A stretch of 64,000 nt of DNA from an uncultured bacterium (GCA_949283255.1 CASDRS010000002.1:62320-126319), one strand, 5' to 3'. Shown: positions 8,288 through 18,183, counted from the stretch's first letter. Notes: generated by a model not told the origin, from the sequence alone. Program-made: numbers and translations.

Positions 8288-9897
8288 GCTGACGGAATAA
8301 TTTTTATTCTTTCGTCATTTACGATATTCATTGGTTGCGGCAATTTTTTAATGTAATTACACGTTAATTTATTTTTGTCAAAATCAAATTTCTTGACAAT
8401 AAAGTCAGGATGTTCATTTGTTGGCAAATAGTTATCACCACCAGTAGCAAAGAAATCATCCATTGCTACAGTGTACTTACGCTCTGTACCAGGATTGTTA
8501 ACATCAATAGGATGTTCTACTCCCGACTTATCAACAAAAGTAAGAGATTTCAGCTCGCCTTTATCAGTCATTGTATACTTCATACCTGATAAAATTAAAA
8601 TTCCAGGTTTGTGACCACTGTGGCTGAAGGATTTGCCGCCAACTTTAATTGCATCAACAAGATCTTTTTCACTTAGTTTACCTATCAATATTTTGTCTTC
8701 AAACGGCGTTACATCATTTACAAGTCTGGAATCAATTTTTCCAACCCCGAAATGGCCTCGAATATTACCAGCATTCAAGACTGCTATATCCGTACCCAAC
8801 TCAGAACGCATAGCATCTACTACAATGTCTGCATCCGGATTATTCTCTATTAACCTTTCTTTTGGAGGATCAACAGCTGAAGCTACCGTACCAACTACTT
8901 CAGGCTTACCTATGATACTTTCAACAGCTGCACGAGATTCTAAGGTTCTATTGTAAGCTCTTGTTTTCACAAGATTATTTTGAGCCTTGGAAACAACACC
9001 GTCAGGCGTAAACTCTAGATTTAATATGCCTACATTTTCACCATCTTTACCGGCTTGAGTGATAATTACAGGCTCACCTGATTTTGAATACAACAAATTT
9101 TTACCAGGAACAACACCTTCAACAAGATCATGAGTATGTGCACCCAAAATAACGTCAACCCCGTCTGTTAGCTCTGCCAACTGCTTATCATGCTTCAAGC
9201 CGCTATGAGAAAGAACTATTATTTTGTTTATTCCTTCACCCTTTAATCTGTTTACTTCGTCCTGAACTTTCTTTACTGTTGTCTCAAAATCATCAATTTT
9301 GATATCTTTAACAGAATCATTTAATTTAACTCTTTCAGCCATATCTGAAGGAGCAATACCAATTATACCGTATTTTTGACCGTCAATTTCCTGTACAATT
9401 GACTTGCCTATTTTCCCATACATAGGGCTATTCGGAGCAACTGTAGCATTGATTGCCAAAAGCTTATAATTAGCTTTGTCCATCAAACGAGCCATATTCT
9501 TAGGCACAACATCCATTTCGTGATTACCAAGAGCATTAGCACTTACACCAATCCAATTTAAGAAATTGTTAGCAACTTGATTTGATACAAAGTTTGCACC
9601 TAAAATAACATCACCTGATGCAAGCTTTAACTTATTTGTACCAGGCATTTGCGTGTTATCAAACTGTTTAGCAACCGAATAAATTCTTTCCATATTTGTC
9701 ATCTTGCCATGAATATCATTTACGTAAAGAATACTCGTTTTAACAGGCTGCAAATTCAAATTATTATTAGACGGCGGAGTCATCGTATTTGCGCTATTGG
9801 CAGGAGCATTACTCGGAAGTTGTTTATTGTCCGGAGCCTTAACTTGCGCCTGCATCGGTGAAACATTGAATTTGTATGGTGCTATGTTGTTTATCAT
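8284..9897 (-). CDS. 5'-nucleotidase / UshA-like metallophosphoesterase
   Basis: This 537-aa protein should hydrolyse nucleotides or related phosphoesters. The dimetal phosphoesterase domain is seen as YVNDIHG (D61, H63), then ALGNHEMD, VVLSHSG and ILGAHTHD. The C-terminal substrate domain carries NAGNIRGHFGVGKI and DDFFATGGDNYLP, typical of UshA/YhcR-type nucleotidases. Unlike most relatives it has no signal peptide. The first 52 residues are a low-complexity Asn/Pro/Ala/Gln leader (YKFNVSP...), so either it is cytosolic or it leaves by another route. It follows the gene at 9912-11366 by 14 bp and is probably co-transcribed with it. Confidence 0.88.
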   Translation of the reverse strand: MINNIAPYKFNVSPMQAQVKAPDNKQLPSNAPANSANTMTPPSNNNLNLQPVKTSILYVNDIHGKMTNMERIYSVAKQFDNTQMPGTNKLKLASGDVILGANFVSNQVANNFLNWIGVSANALGNHEMDVVPKNMARLMDKANYKLLAINATVAPNSPMYGKIGKSIVQEIDGQKYGIIGIAPSDMAERVKLNDSVKDIKIDDFETTVKKVQDEVNRLKGEGINKIIVLSHSGLKHDKQLAELTDGVDVILGAHTHDLVEGVVPGKNLLYSKSGEPVIITQAGKDGENVGILNLEFTPDGVVSKAQNNLVKTRAYNRTLESRAAVESIIGKPEVVGTVASAVDPPKERLIENNPDADIVVDAMRSELGTDIAVLNAGNIRGHFGVGKIDSRLVNDVTPFEDKILIGKLSEKDLVDAIKVGGKSFSHSGHKPGILILSGMKYTMTDKGELKSLTFVDKSGVEHPIDVNNPGTERKYTVAMDDFFATGGDNYLPTNEHPDFIVKKFDFDKNKLTCNYIKKLPQPMNIVNDERIKIIPSA

Positions 9898-9911
9898 AAG
9901 TATATTTCCTT

Positions 9912-11366
9912 CTACGCTGCTAAACTATATTGATTTGACATGACTTTTTCATTACTTTGTTGTTGTTTTTTCATTTCATTGTAATTTTTCAAACCTTCTA
10001 CCCAGTTTTCAACAAGTTTTACATCTTTTGCAACAATTGCCTGTGGTAGAGCGGCATGGTGAATTTTTGGAAGTAAATAGTCTTCACTGTACTCAATCGG
10101 TTTGGACATATTATCATCAGTATCATTACAAATAAATGTCAATTTGCCGTCAGGATTTTTTCTGTACCCTGTTAATGTAATCTCATGACCGTTAATAATA
10201 ATATTGTTATTATCTGTTTGAGTATATCCTAAAATTACGTTTTCACCTGCATCAAGAGCACTTGTCAGATGACGCTTTAAAGTATCCATATCAGTCTCAT
10301 GACCGACTAATCTTGCGTTTTCATCTACAGTCTGATAAGTAACTGAAATTTTGTTTTTATCTTCTACAACTGATTCTGTAAATGTTTTTTCAAATTCAAT
10401 CAATCCTTTATCGTTTTGATTAAATTTACCTGTTCTCTTGTCAGTCAAAGAATTATAAGATTGCTGAGAACCGATTTGCATAAATGTTGACTGCATTAAA
10501 ACATCAATAGGAGAACGCTCACCGTTATCCTTGTTAGTTGTTTGTATTTGAGCTCTTGTAAGCGCATACTTATCAGGCTTAAATGTTAATTCTGCCTTGT
10601 TAAAATTATCCATTTTATAAGGAACTTCAAAAGCATTCAATAACCAAATTGCATCAAGAGTATTATCAGCCAACTTGTCAAGATGAATAACTTTTTCTAC
10701 TTCATTGTCTTTAGAAGAAAGTCTTTCGGCAAATCTTGCAAATTCAGCAGGTTCTTTCTTTGCAAGGTTAAATTCAATACTGGCTGCAACACATGTACCT
10801 GAATGAGTAACGTTAATATCGTTTTCAGCACTCATTTTTTCTTTTGAATCAGCTTGTGACATACCTTTATCATTCATATATGAGTTTAAAACTGATGTCT
10901 TGTAGTTTGAAGGAATATCACCAAACTGCTGAGTAATAATATATGGATTTGAAAGTGTGGAAATAACATCTTTAAGCAAAGATTGAGCATTAAGCCCAGG
11001 AGCTCTTTCTACTGAAACCATATTATATAAGTTATCCAATACTGTTGAATTATCAGAAGATTCAGCATTAAGAAGAATACCGCTCTTTAAAAGAGCATCC
11101 AATTCTTTCTTACCATGCCTATCAAGATTTTTTTGTAAAGCTATATATTTATTTTTTTCATCATTAGAAATCAAAGTTGTTCTCAGAGCAGAAGCCGAAA
11201 AAGTAGGATTAAACGGAACTGTAGCCATCTGCTTAAAATTCCTGCGAGGGGTAACTTTAGACATATTCTTAACTTCAACCTGTTCTACATTCTCAGCCTT
11301 ACGACTCTTGTTTGAACCGATTGTGTTATAATATTGGTTGTTGAAATAAGTATTATACGAATACAC
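9912..11366 (-). CDS. Unknown protein, candidate papain-fold cysteine peptidase
   Basis: This 484-aa protein is not assigned to a named family. It shows an ordered Cys-His-Asn/Asp pattern of the papain-like fold: C192 at the start of a helix in THSGTCVAASIEF, H394 at the start of a strand in INGHEITLTGYR, and N414/D415 in FICNDTDDN. The first 65 residues are Asn/Tyr/Ser-rich and include the short motif NPTFSAS. No signal peptide or membrane segment is seen. The C-terminal 25 residues are Gln/Asn-rich. It is the first gene of a pair with the 5'-nucleotidase. A toxin, a processing peptidase or an inactive fold are alternatives. Confidence 0.6.
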   Translation of the reverse strand: MYSYNTYFNNQYYNTIGSNKSRKAENVEQVEVKNMSKVTPRRNFKQMATVPFNPTFSASALRTTLISNDEKNKYIALQKNLDRHGKKELDALLKSGILLNAESSDNSTVLDNLYNMVSVERAPGLNAQSLLKDVISTLSNPYIITQQFGDIPSNYKTSVLNSYMNDKGMSQADSKEKMSAENDINVTHSGTCVAASIEFNLAKKEPAEFARFAERLSSKDNEVEKVIHLDKLADNTLDAIWLLNAFEVPYKMDNFNKAELTFKPDKYALTRAQIQTTNKDNGERSPIDVLMQSTFMQIGSQQSYNSLTDKRTGKFNQNDKGLIEFEKTFTESVVEDKNKISVTYQTVDENARLVGHETDMDTLKRHLTSALDAGENVILGYTQTDNNNIIINGHEITLTGYRKNPDGKLTFICNDTDDNMSKPIEYSEDYLLPKIHHAALPQAIVAKDVKLVENWVEGLKNYNEMKKQQQSNEKVMSNQYSLAA

Positions 11367-11425
11367 GATTTCTACTCCACACTTTTATATATATAAAAGA
11401 ACAAAAATTCTAAAAATTGCTAATT

Positions 11426-11455
11426 TTGAAAAATTTTTGTAAGAAATGTTACAAT
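11426..11455 (+). promoter_or_regulatory. Promoter of the orphan TOPRIM gene
   Basis: TTGAAA, 18-nt spacer, TACAAT. The predicted start near 11462 falls at the GAGGA ribosome site, which leaves TTG at 11471 as the only workable start. Confidence 0.6.
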
Positions 11456-11470
11456 CAGCAGAGGAAAAGT

Positions 11471-12475
11471 TTGAAAAATATCAAATACAAAACATTAAGT
11501 AAAGAGCAAATTATCATATCAGCAGACCGATTGACCAGATTTAAAGAAACTGAAATTAAGTATCTGAGAGTATTTAAAGACATTCTAGCTAATAATTTGC
11601 TTGAACCTAAATACAAAAAGTCTGAATTGGATGAGATGGATTATGCAACTATAACACATCTTGCTGAATTTATTATTAACGAGTCTTTAAAAACGTATGT
11701 AACCAATCTTGAAGATGACTACGTATCAAATCAAAGACTGTACGACTACGAATGCAAACTTTTTAAACAAGAACCTGAAACAAAAAAACTTTTGGCAAAC
11801 AAAATCAACTATAAGGCAATCACAAAGCTTTTTGAAAATGAAGAGGACATACCAATAAATTTAAAGTGGTTAAAAGTCCTTGTAACGTCAGCCAATCCTA
11901 ACCAAGAAAGTCATAATTCAGCTTACCAATTTCCGATAGAAAAACTTATAATATGCGAAGGAATAACAGAAGAGACACTATTGCCGGAATTTGCAAAATT
12001 AATCGGGTATGATTTTAACAAAAACGGTATACACATACTATCAGCAGGCGGGAAAAATCAAGTTGTGAAAACCTTCTACCGCTATGCTAAAAACCTATGT
12101 ATCCCAATTTTTGTTTTATTAGACAGTGATGCTGGTGAAAATTATAATCAAATACTGCCTCGACTCAGAAAGTCAGATAAAATTCACATTATCAACAAAG
12201 GCGAATTTGAAGATATCTTGCCGATAAAACTTGTTGAAAAAACGCTAAAATATGCAATAGAAAATATATCACTTTCTAATGATATCGAAATAGAACCGAA
12301 TGATGGAATGGTAAATTATCTAGAAAACTTCTTCAAAAACAGAGGAGCTCACGAGTTTAAAAAAGCCGAATTTGCGCAACTTGTAAAGAAAAATATAACT
12401 AGCGAAGATGACGTATCAGAAGAATTTCGCAATATTATAGAAGAGTTAAAAGCTCAACCCATACTTGACTACTAA
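11471..12475 (+). CDS. OLD-like TOPRIM domain protein lacking an ATPase domain
   Basis: This 334-aa protein has a TOPRIM-type metal site: E163 in LIICEGITEETLLPEF, D218 and D220 in VLLDSDAGEN, with SAGGKNQV between them. This order matches the C-terminal nuclease domain of OLD-family proteins (IICEG.sE...). The first 150 residues are mainly helical and polar, and no Walker motif is present, so the usual ABC-ATPase half is missing. TTG at 11471 is chosen because GAGG lies 6 nt upstream and a promoter ends at 11455. It is divergent from the gene at 9912-11366. A role in nucleic-acid cleavage or phage defence is plausible but unproven. Confidence 0.65.
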   Translation: MKNIKYKTLSKEQIIISADRLTRFKETEIKYLRVFKDILANNLLEPKYKKSELDEMDYATITHLAEFIINESLKTYVTNLEDDYVSNQRLYDYECKLFKQEPETKKLLANKINYKAITKLFENEEDIPINLKWLKVLVTSANPNQESHNSAYQFPIEKLIICEGITEETLLPEFAKLIGYDFNKNGIHILSAGGKNQVVKTFYRYAKNLCIPIFVLLDSDAGENYNQILPRLRKSDKIHIINKGEFEDILPIKLVEKTLKYAIENISLSNDIEIEPNDGMVNYLENFFKNRGAHEFKKAEFAQLVKKNITSEDDVSEEFRNIIEELKAQPILDY

Positions 12476-12556
12476 CAAAAAATCATTAATTTATATGATA
12501 ACAACAGTGTTAGTTTGGATTTATAATAACAATGCCAAGATAAGGGTAGGGTAATT

Positions 12557-13306
12557 ATGTTTTCAGAAATGATACAAAATTTATTAAACTCAGGCGGAAA
12601 AACTGCCGCTATGCAGAGGTATGCGGCTTTGACAGCTCAGGTTAATAACCTTAAAAACAAATTAGAAGGGCCTGTTCAGCAAGTTAATCAAAATCCGATT
12701 GACACTATTTATCCTGCAGATAGAAAAATAAGTTCATTTGAAAATATTCTCCAATCGTCAACAGGAGCTAACTTTGGAAATTTACTGCTAAACCCGCAAT
12801 CAATGAGCGTTAATGCTGATATTGTAAAACCTCAAAGTAATAATATTATAGAAAATGCAATACGGGACTTGAGTAAAGTAAACTCCGTCTCACAAGCCGG
12901 AGCAATATCACAAGGAGCACCTACAGCTTCCAGAACACAGCTTCTTACAATGATTGAAAGAATTTCGGAAAAACACGGAGTTGACGATAAGCTCGTAAAA
13001 GCGTTAATACGACAAGAATCAGGATTTAATCCGAAAGCAAAATCAAAAGCTGGAGCTATGGGATTAATGCAGCTTATGCCTCAAACAGCAAAACATTTAG
13101 GCGTAAATGATCCTTATAATCCGGTCCAAAATGTTGAAGGCGGTGTAAAATATTTAAAATCAATGCTTAACAAATATAATGGAAATATTATACTAGCACT
13201 TGCAGCATACAATGCCGGACCTGGAGCTGTTGACAAATATTCCGGAGTTCCTCCGTATAAAGAAACACAAAATTATGTAAAGAATATTTTAGCCAATTAC
13301 CTGTAG
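12557..13306 (+). CDS. Lytic transglycosylase (SLT domain), flagellar/export-associated type
   Basis: This 249-aa protein cleaves peptidoglycan glycan strands. The SLT domain fills the C-terminal half, with the catalytic Glu E154 in [11 protein letters not shown], then [22 protein letters not shown] and [11 protein letters not shown]. The first 100 residues have no signal peptide and read [16 protein letters not shown] and SSFENILQ. That layout (short coiled segment, then F..iL) is common in transglycosylases exported by flagellar-type systems. With flhB and the sigma gene 4-6 kb away it may open the wall for an export apparatus. A GGGTAGGG ribosome site precedes the ATG. Confidence 0.85.
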   Translation: MFSEMIQNLLNSGGKTAAMQRYAALTAQVNNLKNKLEGPVQQVNQNPIDTIYPADRKISSFENILQSSTGANFGNLLLNPQSMSVNADIVKPQSNNIIENAIRDLSKVNSVSQAGAISQGAPTASRTQLLTMIERISEKHGVDDKLVKALIRQESGFNPKAKSKAGAMGLMQLMPQTAKHLGVNDPYNPVQNVEGGVKYLKSMLNKYNGNIILALAAYNAGPGAVDKYSGVPPYKETQNYVKNILANYL

Positions 13307-13360
13307 GTAGCAAAATTTATTTTTTACGCATTTTTAAATGGGAAAATAAAGGAGATAATT

Positions 13361-13714
13361 ATGAAAGTACACTCAGTAATGAATAGATATAATTATAATC
13401 TTTTGACACCTGCGACAAAGAATAATGCCAATAAATTAAGCTTTGGTCATTATAATGATGACCTTGGCGGAATTGACGATAATAACCACGACATTAATTT
13501 AGCTCCTGATGAATATTATATTTATGAACCGGGTAAACAGTTTTCTCCACAAAGACAAGCTATAGAAAATTCTTACGGAAAAAAAATGGCTGAGTTGTCT
13601 AATTTTGCAGAAACAGTCGGAATGACTCCAAATGAATATGAAATTAGGCTTGCAGCAATAAAAAGAGAACGAGCAAGAGCTATAAAAATGCTTAAGGACC
13701 ATTTTTCACTTTAG
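13361..13714 (+). CDS. Small hypothetical protein with SFG motif
   Basis: A 117-aa protein of unknown function. The N-terminal 60 residues are Asn/Tyr/Asp-rich and contain NKLSFGHYND, one example of a short SFG-type motif seen in several otherwise unrelated proteins here. Residues 70-115 form a likely amphipathic helix (YGKKMAELSNFAET, AAIKRERARAIKMLKDHF). There is no signal peptide, membrane segment or cysteine. A good AAAGGAGA ribosome site precedes the ATG. Confidence 0.65.
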   Translation: MKVHSVMNRYNYNLLTPATKNNANKLSFGHYNDDLGGIDDNNHDINLAPDEYYIYEPGKQFSPQRQAIENSYGKKMAELSNFAETVGMTPNEYEIRLAAIKRERARAIKMLKDHFSL

Positions 13715-13728
13715 AAATTTTAAAAATT

Positions 13729-13757
13729 TTGCAATCCACTGTTGTTTTTGATACAAT
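13729..13757 (+). promoter_or_regulatory. Promoter of the MCE-lpxK operon
   Basis: TTGCAA, 17-nt spacer, TACAAT, about 31 nt before the ATG at 13789. Confidence 0.65.
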
Positions 13758-13788
13758 GTAATAGTGAAACATAACAGGAAGGTTTGTA

Positions 13789-15153
13789 ATGAAATTTTCA
13801 TCATCATTTAAGGTTGGACTTTTAACATTATTATCTCTGGTATTGTTAATTGGAGTTGTTTTAAAAGTTAAAGGTCGAGCTTTTTCATCTGCCCCAAGAG
13901 TTGAAATTCAATTCAAAGATGTCAACGGCATGCGTCCGGGTGCCGGAGTTCAGATGATGGGCTTAAAAGTAGGACAAGTAGAAGAAATTACGCCTAAAAT
14001 CATTGGTGATGACAGTTATGTAAACGTTAAATTTGTTATTACTGATCCTAACGTAAAGATTCCGAAGGCTTCCGTATTTTCTATACAACAATCAGGACTT
14101 ATCGGAGAATTATTCTTAGAGATTACACCGCCTAAGACAAGAACAATTTATATACCTATGGTATCCAAAGACGTTTTATACAAAGATGATCCTGTACAAA
14201 TGAAATTAAGTGACAGATACTATGACGTAGGTATTATTAAAGATATTCAAGTAATCTCCAGAGATGCCCTTCCTTATTCATTTAAGGACAAAATAAGAAC
14301 GAAATACGCTTATAAAGTTGATTATATAATTAATTTACCTGGGCTAATTTTGCCTGAGTTTTTGAAGGGTGAAGCTGTAAGTTATAAAAACGGAGATAAG
14401 AAGCTTAGGATTTCATCAATAGATAACATTGTATTACCTTATCCAAAGCAAACTTCCCCATACACAATTATAGAACCGATGAGAATAGCAGACTTTCTTG
14501 ATTGGCAGTATAAAGCCGCTGAAAGTTTAACTGAAACAAATATGAAGATTAACACATTGTTATCAGACAAAACAATTTCTGAGCTACAGCTAACTGTAAA
14601 CAATATAGATCAAATAACCAAAAAGGCTTCTGTAACAGTTGATAAGATTAATCAATTGATAGACGATTCAAGAAGCGACATAACAGAGCTGATAGAATTG
14701 GCAAATCACGCAGCAGCTGATTTCAATGCTCTTGCCGGTAACTTAAATAATATTGTTGGAGACCCAATGTTTAAGAAGAGCATAATTTCTGCAACAATGT
14801 CAGTTGATCAAATGGCACATAACTTGAACAAGATTATGGGTAATGAGCAGGAAGCTCAAAAAATGGCTGAAGATATCAGAACTATAACAAATAACCTGTC
14901 TGAGATATCAACATCAGTTAACAAAATGACAAAAGATGAACAATTGAAAAAAGATTTAACATACACACTTGCCAGCACAAACAAGGCACTTGATAACGTA
15001 AATACAACGCTGGCTTCAATAAACAAAATGACTCCTGAAAATAAAACAGAACTTGATGCAATTATTGAGGATACAAAAGTTACAACTTGCAACTTGAGAA
15101 AATTCTCAGAAAAATTGAATAAGAGATTCTTAATTTTCAGACTATTATTCTAA
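13789..15153 (+). CDS. MCE/MlaD-family phospholipid transport protein
   Basis: This 454-aa protein is a substrate-binding component of Mla/MCE-type lipid transport between inner and outer membranes. One N-terminal transmembrane anchor (about 9-27) is followed by one MCE domain (about 36-118): VEIQFKDVNGMRPGAGVQMMGLKVG and GLIGELFLEITP are the family marks. Residues 240-440 are a long helical, heptad-rich region with repeated 'NNLSEI..SVNKM' segments, as in periplasm-spanning MCE proteins. The partner ATPase and permease are not adjacent. The next gene, lpxK, starts 13 bp downstream, so lipid A synthesis and lipid transport share a transcript. Confidence 0.85.
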   Translation: MKFSSSFKVGLLTLLSLVLLIGVVLKVKGRAFSSAPRVEIQFKDVNGMRPGAGVQMMGLKVGQVEEITPKIIGDDSYVNVKFVITDPNVKIPKASVFSIQQSGLIGELFLEITPPKTRTIYIPMVSKDVLYKDDPVQMKLSDRYYDVGIIKDIQVISRDALPYSFKDKIRTKYAYKVDYIINLPGLILPEFLKGEAVSYKNGDKKLRISSIDNIVLPYPKQTSPYTIIEPMRIADFLDWQYKAAESLTETNMKINTLLSDKTISELQLTVNNIDQITKKASVTVDKINQLIDDSRSDITELIELANHAAADFNALAGNLNNIVGDPMFKKSIISATMSVDQMAHNLNKIMGNEQEAQKMAEDIRTITNNLSEISTSVNKMTKDEQLKKDLTYTLASTNKALDNVNTTLASINKMTPENKTELDAIIEDTKVTTCNLRKFSEKLNKRFLIFRLLF

Positions 15154-15166
15154 GCGAGGTTTCATT

Positions 15167-16180
15167 TTGAATATCAAAACTAAAATCACAAAGATACATT
15201 ACGATAAGCAATCAAAAGGGATTTTATTTGATATATTGAAATTTGCAAGCATATTTTATTGGATGGGCAGCTCGCTAAGAAATATGTTGTATGATAAAGG
15301 CTTTTTAAAAGCACACAAAGTAGATGCCTACGTAATTTCTGTCGGGAATTTAACAACAGGTGGAGTAGGAAAAACTCCAGTTGTTGCAGAAATTACAAAA
15401 TATTTAACTGAAAAAGGTAAAAAAGTTGCAATAGTTTCAAGAGGGTATGGAGGTCGACTTTCCAATAAAAAAATTAACCTCATCTCAGACGGAGAAAAAA
15501 CTTATTACAACGCATCTCTTGCAGGAGATGAGCCCTTTTGGCTTGCACAGAATACAAATGCTGTTGTTATAACATCTAAAAACAGAGTAAAAGCAGCTCA
15601 ATATGCTATAAAAGAATTTGGTGTAACAACAATTATACTTGACGACGGATTTCAGTACAGGAAATTACACCGAGATATGAATATTATCCTAAGTGATAGC
15701 GAAAAGGGATTTGGAAACGAGAATTTATTGCCTGCAGGCCCATTGAGAGAAACTCCAGAATCATTTAAAAGAGTAGACAGACTGGTAATAGTTAGTAAAA
15801 ACATTAACCACGAAAGAGCAGAAAAAATTGCAAGAATTATGGGTAAGAAATATAATATAAAGACCCTTGTCTGCAAAACTGAACCGGATTGCGTATACAA
15901 TATTAAAACCGGCGAAATACTGAAAGACGGAGTGAAAATTACAGCTTTATCGGGAATAGGTCAACCAGAACAGTTTTACAAATTTTTGAATAACTTTGAT
16001 ATCGTTGAGACAAAAACATTTGATGACCATCATAAATATACTGAAGATGATATCAAAAATATACACACTCCTATTGTAACTACGGAAAAAGATGCCGTTA
16101 AGCTAGTTGATTTTAACTTTGACAACATATATGCACTTAAGCTAAAGACATCAATTAATGTTGAAGATTTGTTGAACTAA
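15167..16180 (+). CDS. lpxK: Tetraacyldisaccharide 4'-kinase
   Basis: This 337-aa enzyme adds the 4' phosphate to the lipid A disaccharide at the inner membrane. The P-loop is GNLTTGGVGKTP (60-71), followed by VAIVSRGYGG and ILDDGFQYRKLHRDMNI, the LpxK signature with its catalytic Asp pair. Late motifs TALSGIGQPEQFY, FDDHHKYT and TTEKDAVKL are also standard. The start is TTG at 15167, with GAGG 8 nt upstream. It shows that the cell makes lipid A. The stop overlaps the convergent acyltransferase stop by 4 bp. Confidence 0.95.
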   Translation: MNIKTKITKIHYDKQSKGILFDILKFASIFYWMGSSLRNMLYDKGFLKAHKVDAYVISVGNLTTGGVGKTPVVAEITKYLTEKGKKVAIVSRGYGGRLSNKKINLISDGEKTYYNASLAGDEPFWLAQNTNAVVITSKNRVKAAQYAIKEFGVTTIILDDGFQYRKLHRDMNIILSDSEKGFGNENLLPAGPLRETPESFKRVDRLVIVSKNINHERAEKIARIMGKKYNIKTLVCKTEPDCVYNIKTGEILKDGVKITALSGIGQPEQFYKFLNNFDIVETKTFDDHHKYTEDDIKNIHTPIVTTEKDAVKLVDFNFDNIYALKLKTSINVEDLLN

Positions 16181-17292
16181 CACTCAAACTTACTTGCAAT
16201 AACATTTTTCTCCAACTCAGAGGATAAAAAGTCTACCATTGAGTTAATCGCATTTTTATCATCAACTCTGCCCATATCCTTTAGCTTTCCATTATTTTGA
16301 ATATAAAAAATATTCTTGTTTATTTTTCTCAATAGAATTGTTTCACCTACATAAATATTGCCCATGTTATTTTTTACGTTTCCGTAAGAGAGTCCGAGAG
16401 GCACAATTTTCACAGAAGATTTAAGATCTAAAATTCGCCTGATAATTTTTACCAAACCAGGTTGGAATTTTTCTCGCAAAGTTTTATCCTTATAAATTGA
16501 ATTATTACCCTCAGGAAAAATAAAGAGATTTGATTTATTTTGAGCAAATTTAGAAATTAAAAGTTTTATAGGCGCAACATTCTCATCAAGATTTCGCTCT
16601 GTCAAAGACGCGTCTATAGGAACAAGCCCCATTTTTCTGTAAATGCTTTGAAACCTGGAACCTGCCAGTTTTAAAAAGTTCTTACTTACAATAATATTAG
16701 GTCTAGGACATACATTTTGTTTTCCAAAAGCCGAATAAGCATAATTCAAGAAAGAATTAAAGATAGGGTACATAAATTTATCACGCTCAAAATTATCATG
16801 ATTAAGCATAAAAATTACGGAATCATCGGATTTTGCAATTTTCTCAATACGCCCGTCTTCAATATTCATGTTAATAAACTTGTGATTGATAGAATTGCCT
16901 ATCTTTGCCCACTCATCAATATAATCAGGAGAAGCTGCATTTAGCCTCCGCAACAACTTAAATGAATGGTAAAAGTCCTTAATATGCTCAACCATCATAA
17001 TTTTACTTGCAACAGTACGAAGCCTGTTTGCGGCTCTAAAGCTCTTTCTCAAAAAAATTCGCTTAAACTTTGAATTACCCTTTTTCTGTTGTTCACTTCG
17101 TATTCTATCCTTAATTTTAATAGATACAGCATCAAGGCGCCGCTTAGATTTTGATTCTTTATAGAAAAAATCCAAAGGGCTAGCAGAATACAATAAATCA
17201 GTTTTTTGAGGTAAATTCAAAAGTCCTTTATCAGATAATCGTATTCTGGCACCAAAGTTTAGTGAATAATTTTTTGTGGTATTGCAATACAT
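16177..17292 (-). CDS. PlsC-like acyltransferase family protein
   Basis: This 371-aa protein has a PlsC-type core in its C-terminal half: FMLNHDNFERD (H165, D171) as motif I, and FIFPEGNNS (258-266) as motif III, with VPIDAS between them. The spacing from His to Asp is one residue longer than the classical H-x4-D. The N-terminal 150 residues are basic and include the short motif YSLNFGARI, and no clear transmembrane helix is present. It likely acylates a lipid or lipid A precursor, consistent with the adjacent lpxK, but the substrate is unknown. Confidence 0.7.
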   Translation of the reverse strand: MYCNTTKNYSLNFGARIRLSDKGLLNLPQKTDLLYSASPLDFFYKESKSKRRLDAVSIKIKDRIRSEQQKKGNSKFKRIFLRKSFRAANRLRTVASKIMMVEHIKDFYHSFKLLRRLNAASPDYIDEWAKIGNSINHKFINMNIEDGRIEKIAKSDDSVIFMLNHDNFERDKFMYPIFNSFLNYAYSAFGKQNVCPRPNIIVSKNFLKLAGSRFQSIYRKMGLVPIDASLTERNLDENVAPIKLLISKFAQNKSNLFIFPEGNNSIYKDKTLREKFQPGLVKIIRRILDLKSSVKIVPLGLSYGNVKNNMGNIYVGETILLRKINKNIFYIQNNGKLKDMGRVDDKNAINSMVDFLSSELEKNVIASKFEC

Positions 17293-17357
17293 AGTCTTTA
17301 TTAAACATGATAAAAGATTTTTTTGCTAAAGTGTTAAAGAATATTAAATATAGCAAA

Positions 17358-18137
17358 CTACAGCACCAAAGTTTCTCCATCATCAGGAACCAATAAGTTT
17401 GTGAGATTTTCGCTCTTAATGAAATTCTTTATATCCTCTCTTGTAAGCGTAAGATGACTAACTGTATCCATGTGACTTGCAATAAGAAGCGAATTTTTAG
17501 AATGATTTAAGACCTGCTTAATATCTTCTAAATTCATTATTATATGCTCACCATTTATAACAGTAGCAGCACAAGCATTAACCACAATTATATCAGGATT
17601 ATACATATCCAATGCAACCTTAACTTCATCACACCAAATAGTGTCACCAGCAATATATAAAGTCTTTTCATTATCTGCTTTGAAAACTACACCCATTGAC
17701 TCATAAGGCATTCCAACACTTTCGCACAAAGGCTTAATAATCTCTCGCTTACCGTGCTGACAATTAGTCTTATACAACATCACATGATTATACTCAGTAC
17801 CGTTTTCACTCACTATCTCGAGATTAGTAAAACCATACCCTTTAATAATTTCCATATCCTTTTCAGATTGAACAAAAAATTTGATATCTTTTCTCAAAGC
17901 CTTAAGCGCATACTCGTCAATATGATCAGGATGAAAATGCGTAAGAATTACGGCATCAACATCGACAATTTTATCAATTGCAAAAGGCAACTCAACACGA
18001 GGCTGTCTTATATTAGAATTAATACCAGCCTCAAAACCTGCCATATAATCCTTAGGTCCAAGCCATGGATCAATCAAAAATTTATTATCATTATAATCTA
18101 CAATTACAGTAGCATTTCTAACTTGCGTAAATTTCAT
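17358..18137 (-). CDS. UlaG-like metallo-beta-lactamase fold hydrolase
   Basis: A protein of about 259 aa with the MBL-fold metal motif THFHPDHID, then NCQHG, an Asp in LYIAGDTIW and a terminal His in IASHMDTV. An early NATVIVDYNDNKFLIDPW segment matches the UlaG-like/YtkL branch. The ATG at 18137 is preferred over GTG at 18146 because AGGAG is spaced correctly only for the former. It is divergent from an HxlR-type regulator whose promoter region carries repeats, so it is likely that regulator's target. The substrate is unknown. Confidence 0.83.
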   Translation of the reverse strand: MKFTQVRNATVIVDYNDNKFLIDPWLGPKDYMAGFEAGINSNIRQPRVELPFAIDKIVDVDAVILTHFHPDHIDEYALKALRKDIKFFVQSEKDMEIIKGYGFTNLEIVSENGTEYNHVMLYKTNCQHGKREIIKPLCESVGMPYESMGVVFKADNEKTLYIAGDTIWCDEVKVALDMYNPDIIVVNACAATVINGEHIIMNLEDIKQVLNHSKNSLLIASHMDTVSHLTLTREDIKNFIKSENLTNLLVPDDGETLVL

Positions 18138-18183
18138 ATTGCACACTCCTATAAATAAATTGTATAATATATTATAAATTATG

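Noticed and set aside
11417-11470. TTG 11417 as start of the TOPRIM gene
   Set aside because: It lies upstream of the predicted promoter; TTG 11471 has the ribosome site.
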